64,000 bases of DNA from Mixophyes australis (lineage: Eukaryota > Chordata > Amphibia > Anura > Limnodynastidae): NCBI GenBank assembly GCA_036250195.1, contig JAVHZZ010000003.1, forward strand, positions 17,624,504 to 17,688,503, given 5' to 3'. Position 1 is the first letter of the stretch, and each line of letters begins with the position of its first letter. Of this stretch, positions 1 to 9,929 are shown piece by piece. Under the pieces are notes generated by a model. That model saw only the letters and a program-made list of their open reading frames with translations, made no database searches and had not been told where the DNA came from. The position numbers and the translations under genes are program-made.

Positions 1-1690
1 GCAGACCAGTCGGCCTCTGTCTGGGAATTTTATGCCTGGCACATCAGTGTATACTGTTACTGGATGCTGAGTACCCTCAAGTAGATGTCTCCATTCAGAA
101 AGGGCCAATTTGATCGCCAGGAGCTCCTTATCGCCGATTCCATAATTTTTCTCTGCAGGGAGAAACCGACGAGAAAAGAACCCACAAGGATGATATTTAC
201 CACTCGAGTCTTTTTGAGATAGAACCGCTCCGACCCCCACGGAGTATGCGTCCACCTCTACGAAAAAGGGCCGTTGACAGTCTGGTTGAAGAATAATGTC
301 TTGAGATCCTTGAAGGCTTGAACTGCTTCAGGAGTCCAGATTTTAGGATTGGCGGATTAGCAAGAGAGGGCTGTAATGGGGGCTACTAATGAAGAGTATC
401 CTTTAACAAACTGTCGATAATAATTTGAGAATCCTAGAAATCGCTGAGTAGCCTTAAGGCCTGATGGTTGTGGCCAATCCAGGATGGCTTTAAGCTAGGA
501 TGGATCCATTTGAAGGCCAGTTTCGGATATAATATATCCTAGGAAGGGAAGTCTTTTTTGTTCGAACACACATTTTTCGAGTTTGCAATATAACTGATAT
601 CTTCGAAGCCTACTCAATACTTCTGTTACATGTCTGCAATGAGATAAAAGATCTGGGGAGAAGATAAGGATGTCATCTAGGTAGATAACTACAAACTGAT
701 AGAGTAAATCTTGGAAGATCTCGTTCATAAAGTTCTGGAAAACAGCAGGAGCGTTACATAGCCCAAAGGGCATTACCAAGTACTCAAAGTGTCCATCTCG
801 CGTATTAAAAGCTATTTTCCACTCATCCCCTTCTTTTATTCTAATTAGGTTGTATGCCCCTCTTAGGTCCAACTTGGAAAAAATGGAGGCCCCCTTTATT
901 TGGTCAAAGAGCTCAGAGATCAAAGGAAGGGGATATCTGTTCTTCACCATGATAGAATTGATGGCACGGTAATCAGTACAAGGGCGAAGGCCCCCATGCT
1001 TCTTTTTTACAAAGAAGAGACCTGCCACTGCTGGAGGTGATGATTTTCGTATGAATCCTCTCCTGAGATTTTCTTGAATGTATTCAGATACTACGTTGGT
1101 TTCAGGAACAGATAGGGTAAAAATACGTCCGCGGCGAATGGATTTACCAGGTTGGAGATTAATAGCACAGTCCCAGCTTCTATGAGGTGGAGGTTTAGTG
1201 GCCTCCTGTTCACAGAAGACATCTGAAAAACTTCGGCATTGAATTGGCAATAATTGAGGATTGCCCAGTTGAGCATTCATTTTGGAAAAAATAAGAATTA
1301 TTTTAGTCAAACAACTACTGTGGCAAGTAGAACTCCAATAAATAATCTCACCAGAATGCCAGTCAATCCCAGGAGAGTGAAAATGAAGCCATGGCAGGCC
1401 CAGGATCAAGGAGTTAATGGCTTTAGGAATGACTAAAAAAGAGATGGTCTCGACATGTAGTGCTCCCACTCTGAAGGTTAAAGGTATGGTTCTAAACAGA
1501 ATGTGTCCTCCAGAAATAGTGCCTCCGTCAATGGTGGTGAGGGAGATGGGTCTCTCTAGGGACTGGGTAGGAATACCTAATTGAGAGATGGTATCTGAAG
1601 AAATGAAATTGCTTACTGCCCCGGAATCCAGTAGTGCAGAAACAGGGTGGACCTTGGAAACTACCACTACTGTACAGGGAATAATAAAGC
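1..1690 (-). pseudogene. Ty3/gypsy pol fragment (protease, reverse transcriptase, RNase H)
   Basis: Retrotransposon polyprotein read right to left. An open frame covers 495-1667. It begins with a retropepsin-type aspartic protease (motif LLDSGA near residue 12) and continues into a Ty3-type reverse transcriptase with PCTDYRAIN, FSKLDLRGAYNLIRI, MPFGLCNAPAVFQ and the catalytic YLDDILIF. The same polyprotein continues below 495 in 1-300 as an RNase H region (VDAYSVGVGAVLSQ followed by NYGIGDKELLAIKLALSEW), but in-frame stops separate it from the main frame. The element runs off the left edge, so integrase and the 3' LTR are not visible. In life the enzyme would copy element RNA into DNA inside a capsid. 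The stops make this copy inactive. Family assignment is strong and the exact clade was not resolved. Confidence 0.93.
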
Positions 1691-1759
1691 AATCTTTACT
1701 GTTGGAAGAAGAGAGGATGTGAAAAGAGGGACCTAACGAAATCTCCCTGCTAAATGTTA

Positions 1760-2250
1760 GGTTCTGTAGTTTCCCGGGCGCTTAGGACAGGCACCCAGAA
1801 GATGACCCCCCTCGCCACAGTACAAGAACAATCTGTTCCTGAACCTTCTTTATGTCTCCTCAGCCGAAAGGCGGGTTCTTCCGAGCTGCATGGGTTCTTC
1901 TAGATTTTGAACAGGAACCTGAAAACTGGGAGCAAGACGACAAAGGCCAAAACGGGATTGCTCCGTCTCCAAAGATCGCTCCTTGAAGCGAAGGTCAATC
2001 TTAATGCACAAGGAAATTAAATCATCCAAAGAGGTAGGAAGTTCCTGGGAGATTAATTCGTCCTTAATTCGGTCTGTAAGACCTTGCCAAAAAGCAGCGG
2101 TTAAGGCTTCGTTATTCCACCAGAGCTCTGAGGCCATTGTCCTAAACTGTACAGCATATTGACCTACCGAGAGGCTTTCTTGACGGAGACGAAGGATACT
2201 GGTAGCTGCGTGGGCGACCCGACCGGGCTCATCAAAAACCTTCTTAAAGG
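1760..2250 (-). pseudogene. Ty3/gypsy gag, 3' part
   Basis: Capsid and nucleocapsid end of the same gypsy element. The frame read from 2250 downwards has the gypsy capsid pattern (SVGQYAVQFRTMASEL, AAFWQGLTDRIKDEL) and then a charged linker. Near 1780-1830 a CCHC zinc knuckle is recognisable as [13 protein letters not shown], but its first cysteine position reads Phe, so the knuckle is damaged. The upstream half of this gag lies at 4761-5222. The two halves are separated only by the LINE at 2251-4760, and the reading phase matches across the duplicated target site. The gap to the protease frame contains stops. Identification rests on layout and motifs. Confidence 0.85.
2234..2250. repeat. Left target-site duplication of the LINE insertion (17 bp)
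   Basis: AAAAACCTTCTTAAAGG at 2234-2250 recurs exactly at 4761-4777, directly after the LINE poly(A). The leading A run can also be counted as part of the tail, so the certain duplication is 12-17 bp. It marks target-primed insertion into the gypsy gag. Confidence 0.93.
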
Positions 2251-4304
2251 GAGAACTATAGACTTGATTTCTTATATAAACCATACCAAACTTCCTTCTG
2301 TAGTTTTGGCGTTAGACGCAGAGAAGGCCTTTGATAGGCTCTCCTGGCCATTTATGTTTCAAACCCTCCAATCTTTTTGATTCTTTGGCAATTTTCTTCA
2401 GGGTATTCAAGCCTTATATCTTAATCCATCCTCCTCGGTGTTGACAAATGGTTTGAGTACATCCGTGTTTGGCATCAGGAATGGGACGAGACAAGGATGC
2501 CCCCTCTACCCTCTTATTTATACGCTATGCATCGAACCACTTGCTGCTCGGATTCGACTGAACCCAGATGTGAAGGGAATCCAGGTCAAGAGTAGACAAT
2601 ATAAGATTTCGCTGTTTGCAGATGATGTTCTTCTCACTTTATCTTTACCTCAAACCTCTCTTTCTAATTTATTTGCGGAACTGCAAAATTTTGGTTCTCT
2701 TTCTGGCTATAAAGTGAATAACTCTAAATCAGAAGTGCTTGCGCTACATCTTCCATTCACATAAAGAAAGTATTAGAGCTCAATTTTGAGTTTCAATGGC
2801 GTCCCCGAGCAATCCATTACCTGGGAGTGTATATAACTACCTCCTACGAAACTCTGTTTCAGGCTAATTACCCCCCGTTGCTGTCTAAAATAAAACAAGA
2901 CTTATTGACCTGGGGTTCTCTCTACATCTCGTGGTTCGGAAGGATCAATACTATCAAAATGAATGTCTTACCCAGACTTTTATACTTATTCCAGCCCTTC
3001 CGGTTAAAGTCCCTGACTCTTTCTTGAACTCTATTCAATCTATATGCGGTGAGTTTGTGTGGCAAGGCAAGAGACCCAGACGTAGTAAACTTTGTCTAGC
3101 TAAATCTAAATATAATGGTGGCCTGGGCCTCCCCTTGTTTGACAAATATTACCAAGCTACACAACTGACTCATCTCATTTCTTGGCTCTCACCATTAGGA
3201 CTCAAAAAGTGGGTGGATATTGAAGAATTGTTGTCTCCAGATATAGGAGTTCGCTTCTTACCTTGGATTCCTAGGAGTGTCAGACCAACCTCAGCCTCTG
3301 TTACGCCCTCCATTCGATTTACGTTGGAGGTATGGGACGAATTGAACAAAAAATATACACTGGCCCCACACCCCTCGCCTTTCACCCAGCTGTGGAGATA
3401 TCCTCGCTTCCCACATGGTTGCATTAATGCTTTTGCTTACCCTTGGAGGAAAGCAGGGTTAGATCGATTCTTTCACCTGATGGGTGAGCATGCACCGCGC
3501 TCCTTCACAGATCTGAGTGAGAGACATGCACTTCCAAGCAATCTATAATTTCACTATGTGCTAATTAAAAGTTTTATACAAGCCCAGACTCAATCCTCTA
3601 AGTTGCGGTTGCCGACACCCTTCGAGAGGCACTGTATTTATAGTCCTGGTCGCCGAGGCTATATATCGATCCTGTATAGTTCTCTTGTGTCCTCCTCATC
3701 TCCTTCTAAGGAACTGTTTGAGCAGGCTTGGGAACAGGATCTTGGGGTAACCCTAGACGAGGAGAGATGGTCGCTCATTCGTGAAAGAATTTTGAGGTCA
3801 TCTATCAATACAGCCATTCGTGAAAACACATACAAGGTTTATACCAGATGGTACATGGTCCCTGAGAGACTTCATTCTATCTTTCCCTATACTTCAGATC
3901 TTTGTTGCAGTGATTGTGGGGCGGTGGGCTCTTTCCTTCATATTTGGTGGGATTGCCCTCTGGTGGCTAAATTTTGGGACGAGGTAATACCGTTGGTTCG
4001 ACAGGTTACATCAATCAATGTGCCTAAGAATCAACTCTCGGTGCTTCTATGCCAAACTATCAAGGGCATTACTAAGACATCAGATAAGCTTGTCCGACAC
4101 ATATATAATGCAGCCAAGCTACAAATAGCTAGTGAATGGAAGAAGACCTCACAACCTTCTAGAGAAGGTGTTTTGAAAAGAACTTTGCACACAGCATCCA
4201 TGGAATATGTGACTAGTCTCCTCCATGACACAGTTCCCACGTTCCACAAAGTGTGGGATCCTTGGTATAGTTTTAACAACAGTTATATGCCAGGCCTCTC
4301 ATAA
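2251..4304 (+). pseudogene. L1/Tx1 ORF2 remnant (RT palm to C-terminal CCHC)
   Basis: The coding part of the LINE is broken into several frames. The first piece (2251-2380) has LDAEKAFDRLSW, the RT motif A region. 2438-2764 has GIRNGTRQGCPL and the catalytic FADDVLL. 2827-3027 and 2931-3548 carry the thumb region (SLYISWFGRINTIKMNVLPR) in two frames, showing a frameshift near 2960-3010. 3558-4304 follows a stop and ends in the L1-type C-terminal Cys/His module (CCSDCG...HIWWDC). The endonuclease domain was never included because of 5' truncation. The ADD pair is intact, but stops and shifts make the copy inactive. Confidence 0.92.
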
Positions 4305-4760
4305 GCCTTAGATGCTCTCCCCTCTTTATCTTTTCTTCTATCTCCCTCTTTTTTTTTTTTTATTATTATAACTGATGTGTCAAGTTCTCAGGCGAGTATA
4401 CATTCCCAACTTGGACTGTCCTTTTCCCTTCCCTCCTTTTCCCCCTGTTCCCCCAATAAAAATAAACAATTCTGGCAGTTCGTTATATTCGATGGATACG
4501 TACAATGGTACAAAATGCACCTTTGGAATTGGGAAAATTTTCTATTTCAATGCTCACCTTGTAGATTTTTAACTCCCTCCTGGAATGTACTTGGTTGTGA
4601 AAAATATATTTATATGTTTTCTGATGTTCTTCTATGTTTTTTTTTATTTTTCTTACCTGAGCTTTTACATTTTGTATTCCGGGTACTTGGATAATCTGTA
4701 TGTTATGTACTGTTGTACTTTTTATACATCTGCTATTATAAGTAAAAAGTTAAAAAAAAA
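2251..4760 (+). mobile_element. 5'-truncated L1/Tx1-type LINE inserted in the gypsy gag
   Basis: About 2.5 kb of non-LTR retrotransposon on the plus strand. It starts abruptly inside the reverse transcriptase (typical 5' truncation) and carries RT, the C-terminal zinc-finger region, a pyrimidine-rich 3' UTR of about 450 bp and an A tail at 4752-4765. It is bounded by an exact 17-bp target duplication. The GC and codon character differ from the surrounding gypsy gag, which reads in the opposite direction. It entered after the gypsy element was already present. Confidence 0.93.
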
Positions 4761-5222
4761 AAAAACCTTCTTAAAGGTAGAAAGGAAATTTGGGTAATTA
4801 TGTAGTAAAGGATCATCTCTCTCCCAGAGCGGGGATGCCCAGGCTAGGGCCTGACCAGACAAGAGGGATATGATATATGCTACTTTAGCCTTTTCAGATG
4901 GAAAATTTCCGGGTAGGAGCTCAAATTGTATAGAACATTGATTTAAAAATCCCCTACATAACTTAGAGTCCCCATTAAACTTAGGTGGGTTAGGGATACG
5001 TAGAGATGAAGCCACACTTGTAGGTAAGGCGGCGACAGTAAGAGCCTGTATAGGAGCTGATGCCGTCCCTGACGCTACTAAGGTTGACTGCAAGGTATAC
5101 ATTCGGGCTGACAGTCCTTTTAAAAATTTAAGCAACTGATCCTGATTGGCATCCTGCTTCTCTACCCTTCCTAACAGGTGTTGGAGCAAATCCATAGGAG
5201 AAGGGTCTCCCGAAGTATCCAT
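4761..5222 (-). pseudogene. Ty3/gypsy gag, 5' part
   Basis: N-terminal half of the gypsy gag, starting with ATG at 5222-5220, only about 18 bp inside the LTR end. The protein opens with a predicted helical or coiled-coil region (MDLLQHLLGRVEKQDANQ) and passes into the retrotransposon capsid fold with PPKFNGDSKLCRGFLNQC, LLSGQALAWASPLWE and NYPNFLSTFKKVF. This is the classic order for Ty3 gag (PKFDG box, then W-rich box). The open frame runs a few codons into the LINE tail (to 4722), which is read-through and not real. Its continuation is at 1760-2250. Confidence 0.9.
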
Positions 5223-5240
5223 ATTGTGGTCAGAGCAAAC

Positions 5241-5844
5241 TGTAACACTTGTGTAACGTGCAGTAATAAGTAATAAATATGAAGTACTTGGAGTCTAACG
5301 AACCCCCTGGTGTTCACCAAGAACCGCCGCAAGGCGGGATGGGCTTTGCTGCGGAGGAACGCAGGTCGCGGTCCACTGGTCTGCCTCTACAGGTAAGGAT
5401 GTGGGAGATATAGACGTGGTGAGCAAGCCGGGATCTGGTACACTGGAGCAGAGATTAGATGTGGTCAGCAAGCCGGGGTCAGGTACATTGGAGCAGAGAT
5501 TAGACGGGGCCTGCAAGCCGAGGTCTGGTACACTGGAGCAGAGATTAGACGTAGTCAATCAAGCCTGGGTCTGGTACACTTGGAGCAAAGAGATAATGTG
5601 GTCAAACAAGCCTTGTCTGGTACACTGGAACAGAGTCTGGAAGATCAGCAAGGTTCACTGGAGATCACAGGAAACGCTTAGTCAGGAATAGGAAGAAGTT
5701 GCTCTGACGCTGCCCAGGCGTCAGAGCAGAGTTTTTGTAGAGCATCTTTGAATTCCCCGCCTGCCGTGTCATATGACCGCGCTGCCGAGACTTGGAAGCA
5801 GCAGAGATTGCGGTGCTGGAATGGGGACAGGTAAGTGTGTTACA
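5241..5844 (-). repeat. 5' LTR of the gypsy element
   Basis: On the minus strand this 604-bp segment begins TGTAACAC (5844-5837) and ends GTGTTACA (5248-5241), a perfect 8-bp inverted pair as expected for LTR ends. It lies immediately upstream of the gag start. It contains a 45-bp tandem repeat (5413-5640) and a GC-rich start. The partner LTR lies beyond the left edge, so identity between LTRs cannot be used. No ordinary TGG-type primer-binding site is seen in the 18 bp between the LTR end and gag. The right flank (TGTTT on the minus strand) belongs to ERV-3. Confidence 0.75.
5413..5640. repeat. 45-bp tandem repeat, about 5 copies, within the gypsy LTR
   Basis: Three clean 45-bp units (5413-5457, 5458-5502, 5503-5547) share AAGCCGGGRTC and TGGAGCAGAGATTA blocks. 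Two further units (48 and about 45 bp) are degraded. The unit length is a multiple of three, so reading frames cross it on both strands, but nothing suggests a protein. Repeats of this kind in LTRs often hold transcription-factor sites. That role here is inference. Confidence 0.85.
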
Positions 5845-7575
5845 AAACAGCGTGAACTTATCACGGATCTCCCTCACACGCAGTAATACAGAGCATACAG
5901 AGAGAGAAAAATTAGCTGATATCTTCCAGCCTACTGCTGTGGAACTACAAGTCCCAGCATTAGACTAAATACAAATTAGCTTCAACATGTTATTATCACT
6001 CAGCACTGGACATATTTTATCAATTTTACATACATTGTCAGATAACAAAAAACAGAGTGCTTCTTATCTCAACACACTGAAATCGTTTACACAGAATAAG
6101 GGAGGGGCACATTTCACTCTTTCAGCTGCGCAACATCAAACATACATTTATAATATACAACCTACTTGATTCATTATTTTAGTCATTATATCACCTGGAT
6201 CAGTTTTTGAACAGTTGATACATCATTCAGCTTCTGATGCATTTGGCATATCCACATATATTGCGACTTTCCAGATCTCTTAACTTTTCTGTGCCACACA
6301 ATCTCTTGGGGTTTGATCTCAATTCAATACCCCTTTGTTCTTGTACCATTACCACTTTCAACACCTTTGTTTCTCCATCCACACATATCACTTCCTTTTT
6401 TGGCTATCTACGCTTTCTTGAAAAATTTCCTGCAGACCTTCTACTCCCCCATTTCCTAAAGTCCTTGTGCATCATATCTATGAGGGAGCTGCTGTCATAT
6501 ATCTGTTTACTATCTATATTTCCCATATTGACAGAATTCTGTTGATCCAAATCGGGACTCTTATCTAGTTTCTGTGGGCTGTCCTTGCAGTGGACCTCCC
6601 ATTCTGTGGACTCCTTGTACTGGATGTCCGTGATAAATAGCTTCTTTGACAGTATCTGGGACGAAGGTCTTTTGAGTTTTTCTAAACTTTGGGCAGATTA
6701 CAGAATCTCCCTTCTTTGATATATCTCTGGGGATGGTGTCTAAAATGTTTACTCAGTGTTCAAAACAGTAACTCTCTAATTCCCTCTATTCCATAACATG
6801 CTTCTTTGATCAATGTTTGTGTGATTTTTATCCTTTATACATCATACAATAGGCACAATCACATGCACTCAAATTTCACTCATCTTTCAAAAATCTAATC
6901 AACAATACATTTATAGTAAACAAATTGGGTTAGTACTGTATTATATTAATCAGATGTTACTTGAGACTCACAAATTCGCGTGTCAGGTGCCTCAGACAGA
7001 CATGAGGTGACCCAGACTAGGAAGACCAACTAGTAGAAATCTCCTGACCGCGGATGTTGGGGTTCAATGTGTTGGGAAACCGCCGTTGTCTGTCTTGTAG
7101 CTGGACAGCGAATCTCTGGGGCGACCTCCAAGTTGTTAGATCTAAATTTCTGATCCAAGTTTGCCTGTGGTGTCAAGTATATCTGGAAGCGCTTCAATCA
7201 GCTGGAGAGAATTGACACAGACCAAGTTCTGTATACAAGGAATATTGTAAGATTTATTGATACAAAGATACAAGTTTTTATAGCCTACTGAATAAATGAA
7301 TCCTACATCATAAGCATACTAAGTATATGAGAAGCGCTACTGATTAACTTTCTCACGTATTCTTGAGATGTTTACTTTCTCCCCTTCCTAAGGACAGATG
7401 AGCCTATTATTTTTATCTCAAGGGGAGCTGGAGGTTCATCTCCTATATGCCATGTCCAACATCAAGGGCACAGCTCCCCCACTACGAGCTGAACATGAAG
7501 CTACTTATTGTTCTCATATCTTGATATATTCTTCTGGAGTTCTCTATGTCAGCTTAACCTCGAGGCCATGGGCTT
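5845..7575 (-). mobile_element. ERV-3: LTR and leader of a degraded endogenous retrovirus
   Basis: Read on the minus strand from about 7575: an LTR-like stretch with AATAAA near 7257-7262 (written TTTATT on plus) and a TTCTCTCCAGCTGAT block also present in the ERV-1 LTR, then a primer-binding site at 7130-7112, then leader sequence. The CCGCGGTCAGGAG block near 7055 resembles the leader of ERV-1 (CCCGGGTGAGCAGAG near 16020) and of the inner part of ERV-2. 6600-6200 matches 21840-22260 of ERV-1 in opposite orientation and contains the same short coding repeats. 6130-5900 matches 22330-22580. The downstream part is replaced by the gypsy element, which inserted at 5844/5845. gag, pol and env are absent. 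The outer LTR boundary is uncertain by tens of bases. Confidence 0.7.
7112..7130 (-). promoter_or_regulatory. Primer-binding site of ERV-3, tRNA-Gln-like
   Basis: The minus strand reads TGGAGGTCGCCCCAGAGAT. A tRNA-Gln primer-binding site has the form TGGAGGTCCCACCGAGAT. The match is good at the first eight bases and at the end, with one extra base and substitutions between. It lies 3 bp after a CA that would close the LTR. The assignment is from knowledge of gammaretrovirus-like primer sites. Confidence 0.55.
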
Positions 7576-7892
7576 ACATCTTGTAAAACTGCAAATCAGC
7601 AGAAAAATGAATAATCTCTTTTAGCAAATAATATTTCTATGAAAGTTACAATAAATTGCTGAACAAAGGCCTTATGAGGCCTTAAAACAAAATCATATTT
7701 AACAATACTAACCTAATGGCTGCGTAGATAGGAGTATATCATTTTTTTTATTTATTTTATTTTTCTTTAAGATGCTATTATAAACAGCCTTAGTATGAGA
7801 TAAGATCTATGAGTGGCCTCTGAATTATTTACAAATATAAATGAGATCAGTTTCCGCTATCATAGAGGGTAATATCACAAAGGCTCGTTTTG

Positions 7893-8376
7893 TTTGCTGG
7901 TATTTCAATGTGAAGCCAGGAATGATTTAGTTAAAATAAAACAGCTATAAGCTACCTACATACTGTGAACTTATGGGTTAGGAGTGGAACATTTGCAGAG
8001 GTGGATGATTAATAGCAGTCTGACATGGTGCTGTGTTATACTTTATATAGCCAGACCTTCTGTTTAGAGTATTATGCACTCAAAATTAATGATTTTGTAT
8101 TATATAATAGGACTCAAACTTGAGACCTAGTTTATTTGCTGGTATTTCAATATGAAGCCAGGATTGATTTAGTTAAAATAAAACAGTTACAAGCTACCCA
8201 CATACTGTGAAACTACGGGTTAGGAGTGGAACATTTGCCAGCCAGGTAATTGATTAATAGCAGTCTGACACGCTGCTGTGTTGTACTTTATGTAGCTGGA
8301 CCTTTCGTTTAGAGTATAAAGCACTTGTAATGAATGATTTTGTATTATATAATAGGACTTAAATTTGAGACCTAGG
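7893..8376. repeat. 242-bp tandem duplication
   Basis: Two neighbouring units, 7893-8134 and 8135-8376, both begin TTTGCTGGTATTTCAATRTG and share GGTTAGGAGTGGAACATTTG, TTAATAGCAGTCTGACA and ATGATTTTGTATTATATAAT. By eye they are about 85% identical with small indels. No coding potential. The surrounding 7576-7892 and 8377-8515 hold AT-rich sequence in which I see nothing else. Confidence 0.85.
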
Positions 8377-8523
8377 AGTGCTTAATATTACTCTACTGAG
8401 CGGCTTCTAAATGGAATACTAATAAAGTAAATATCTGAGGTTTACTACTACACAGGGCAATAATATAATAGCTTGGCATCGTCCTAATGAGAGATGACAG
8501 AGTTATAGATTACATACTGGATA

Positions 8524-8820
8524 CAGTGGCGGATCCAGGGGGGGGGGGCGATCGGGGCAGTCGCCCCCCCTAGCAGGGGCTTGCTGCCGGCGACTGCACA
8601 CTATGTGCAGGTCCGCTTGGCAGTGACAATGTGCTGCCCGGCTGCTCTGATTGTGTTTTAAACACAATCACAGCAGCCAGGCAGCACATTGTCACTGCCG
8701 AACGGCCCTGCACATAGTTGCCAGCCGCCGGCAGCCTTAGATGGCAGAAAGGGGGCGGGGTCTAAACCCCTCCCCCCCCTAAATCGCCCGGGCTAAAAAA
8801 AAAATCTAGATCCGCCCCTG
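8524..8820. mobile_element. hAT-like foldback MITE
   Basis: A 297-bp palindromic element. The ends are CAGTGGCGGATCCAG and the complementary CTAGATCCGCCCCTG. The interior forms long arms around 8655 (GGCAGTGACAATGTGCTGCC and its complement). It is GC-rich in an AT-rich setting. Flanking 8-bp copies, ACTGGATA (8516-8523) and GCTGGATA (8821-8828), match at 7 of 8 positions. CAG...CTG ends with an 8-bp target duplication are the hAT signature. It has no coding capacity. Confidence 0.85.
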
Positions 8821-8828
8821 GCTGGATA

Positions 8829-9929
8829 TATATTTATTTGCTACAAGTTTGAGATACGGAACGTTAATAAGAGGCAGCTTCATATACAGCTGATATCTAA
8901 TTTACACAGCTGGACCCTGCTTTGTGCAGAGTGTTTGAATGTAAGATTTCTTACTGGGGAATTGACAAACTAATTGCTTATTTATAAACTGAACTTCTCA
9001 CTAGAAATAATACAAGACAAAATTGTTTCAATATTATATAATGTAACTACATAATACGATGCCATAGCTGGTTACTTTTGTATCATTTCAGTATCAGTCT
9101 ATGAGGGATAGACACATGAGCATTGTATTGAGAGACTTTAACAAACAGCAGGATCTAGTATCATAATAGAGAGGAGGGACATTTATTACCTAGTACTATT
9201 AAAGATACCTAGATTTAGTAGCTTATATTATATGCATAGATAGATGTTTACAGGTATCAATAGGGGAATACAGCCATATATTTTGTAGTCAAGAATATAT
9301 TTAATAACTACATGCGAGTCTAGTTGTTGTGAAACACTTTAATAGAATATGGAATATAAACAATTTGAACAACATTTTACAAGGTTGTATGGTGAAAATT
9401 ACTTTTTGTTTTTAATCACATTTTCTTACTTTACTTTCACTTCTTTACTATCTATTAAATATTTCACTTTTGTTGTTATAATTAATTTAATAAAATTATA
9501 TTTTATAATAAAATGTGAACTTAGAGTGCATCCTTCATGGGAGAGAGATTTCTCTTTTCTTCTTTGTGTAATTAAACATTATTATTCTCTCTCTGGACGC
9601 ACTTCCTGCTGAATATTGTAAATGATAGAATAATTTAAATCTAGGTCTGCAAATGTATGGATAACCATTTAATAACATTATTTTATGGCTTTTACCATTG
9701 ATCAACTCCTTGAAAAGGTAATTCTGATTTAACCTAAGAAATATAGTTCTTATTTTCCTTTAAATCCACACAGAAAATTTATGTTATAACTTATATTTAT
9801 ATTGAAGAAACACTGCACACAAGATGTATCTTCATTTAAAATGGTTTGTATTATTAAATAACATTCTAATTGTGAAAACTCATATAACTCATTTACATAT
9901 TATAAAACAGTAGATAGTGTATATAAAGC
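8829..9929. other. AT-rich stretch without recognisable features
   Basis: About 1.1 kb of very AT-rich sequence. Short open frames exist (for example 9349-9612) but have low-complexity Phe/Ile/Leu composition and no family resemblance. I see no RNA gene or repeat here. Confidence 0.6.

Noticed and set aside
9349..9612. 87-codon plus-strand frame
   Set aside because: AT-driven Phe/Ile/Leu-rich sequence with no motif.
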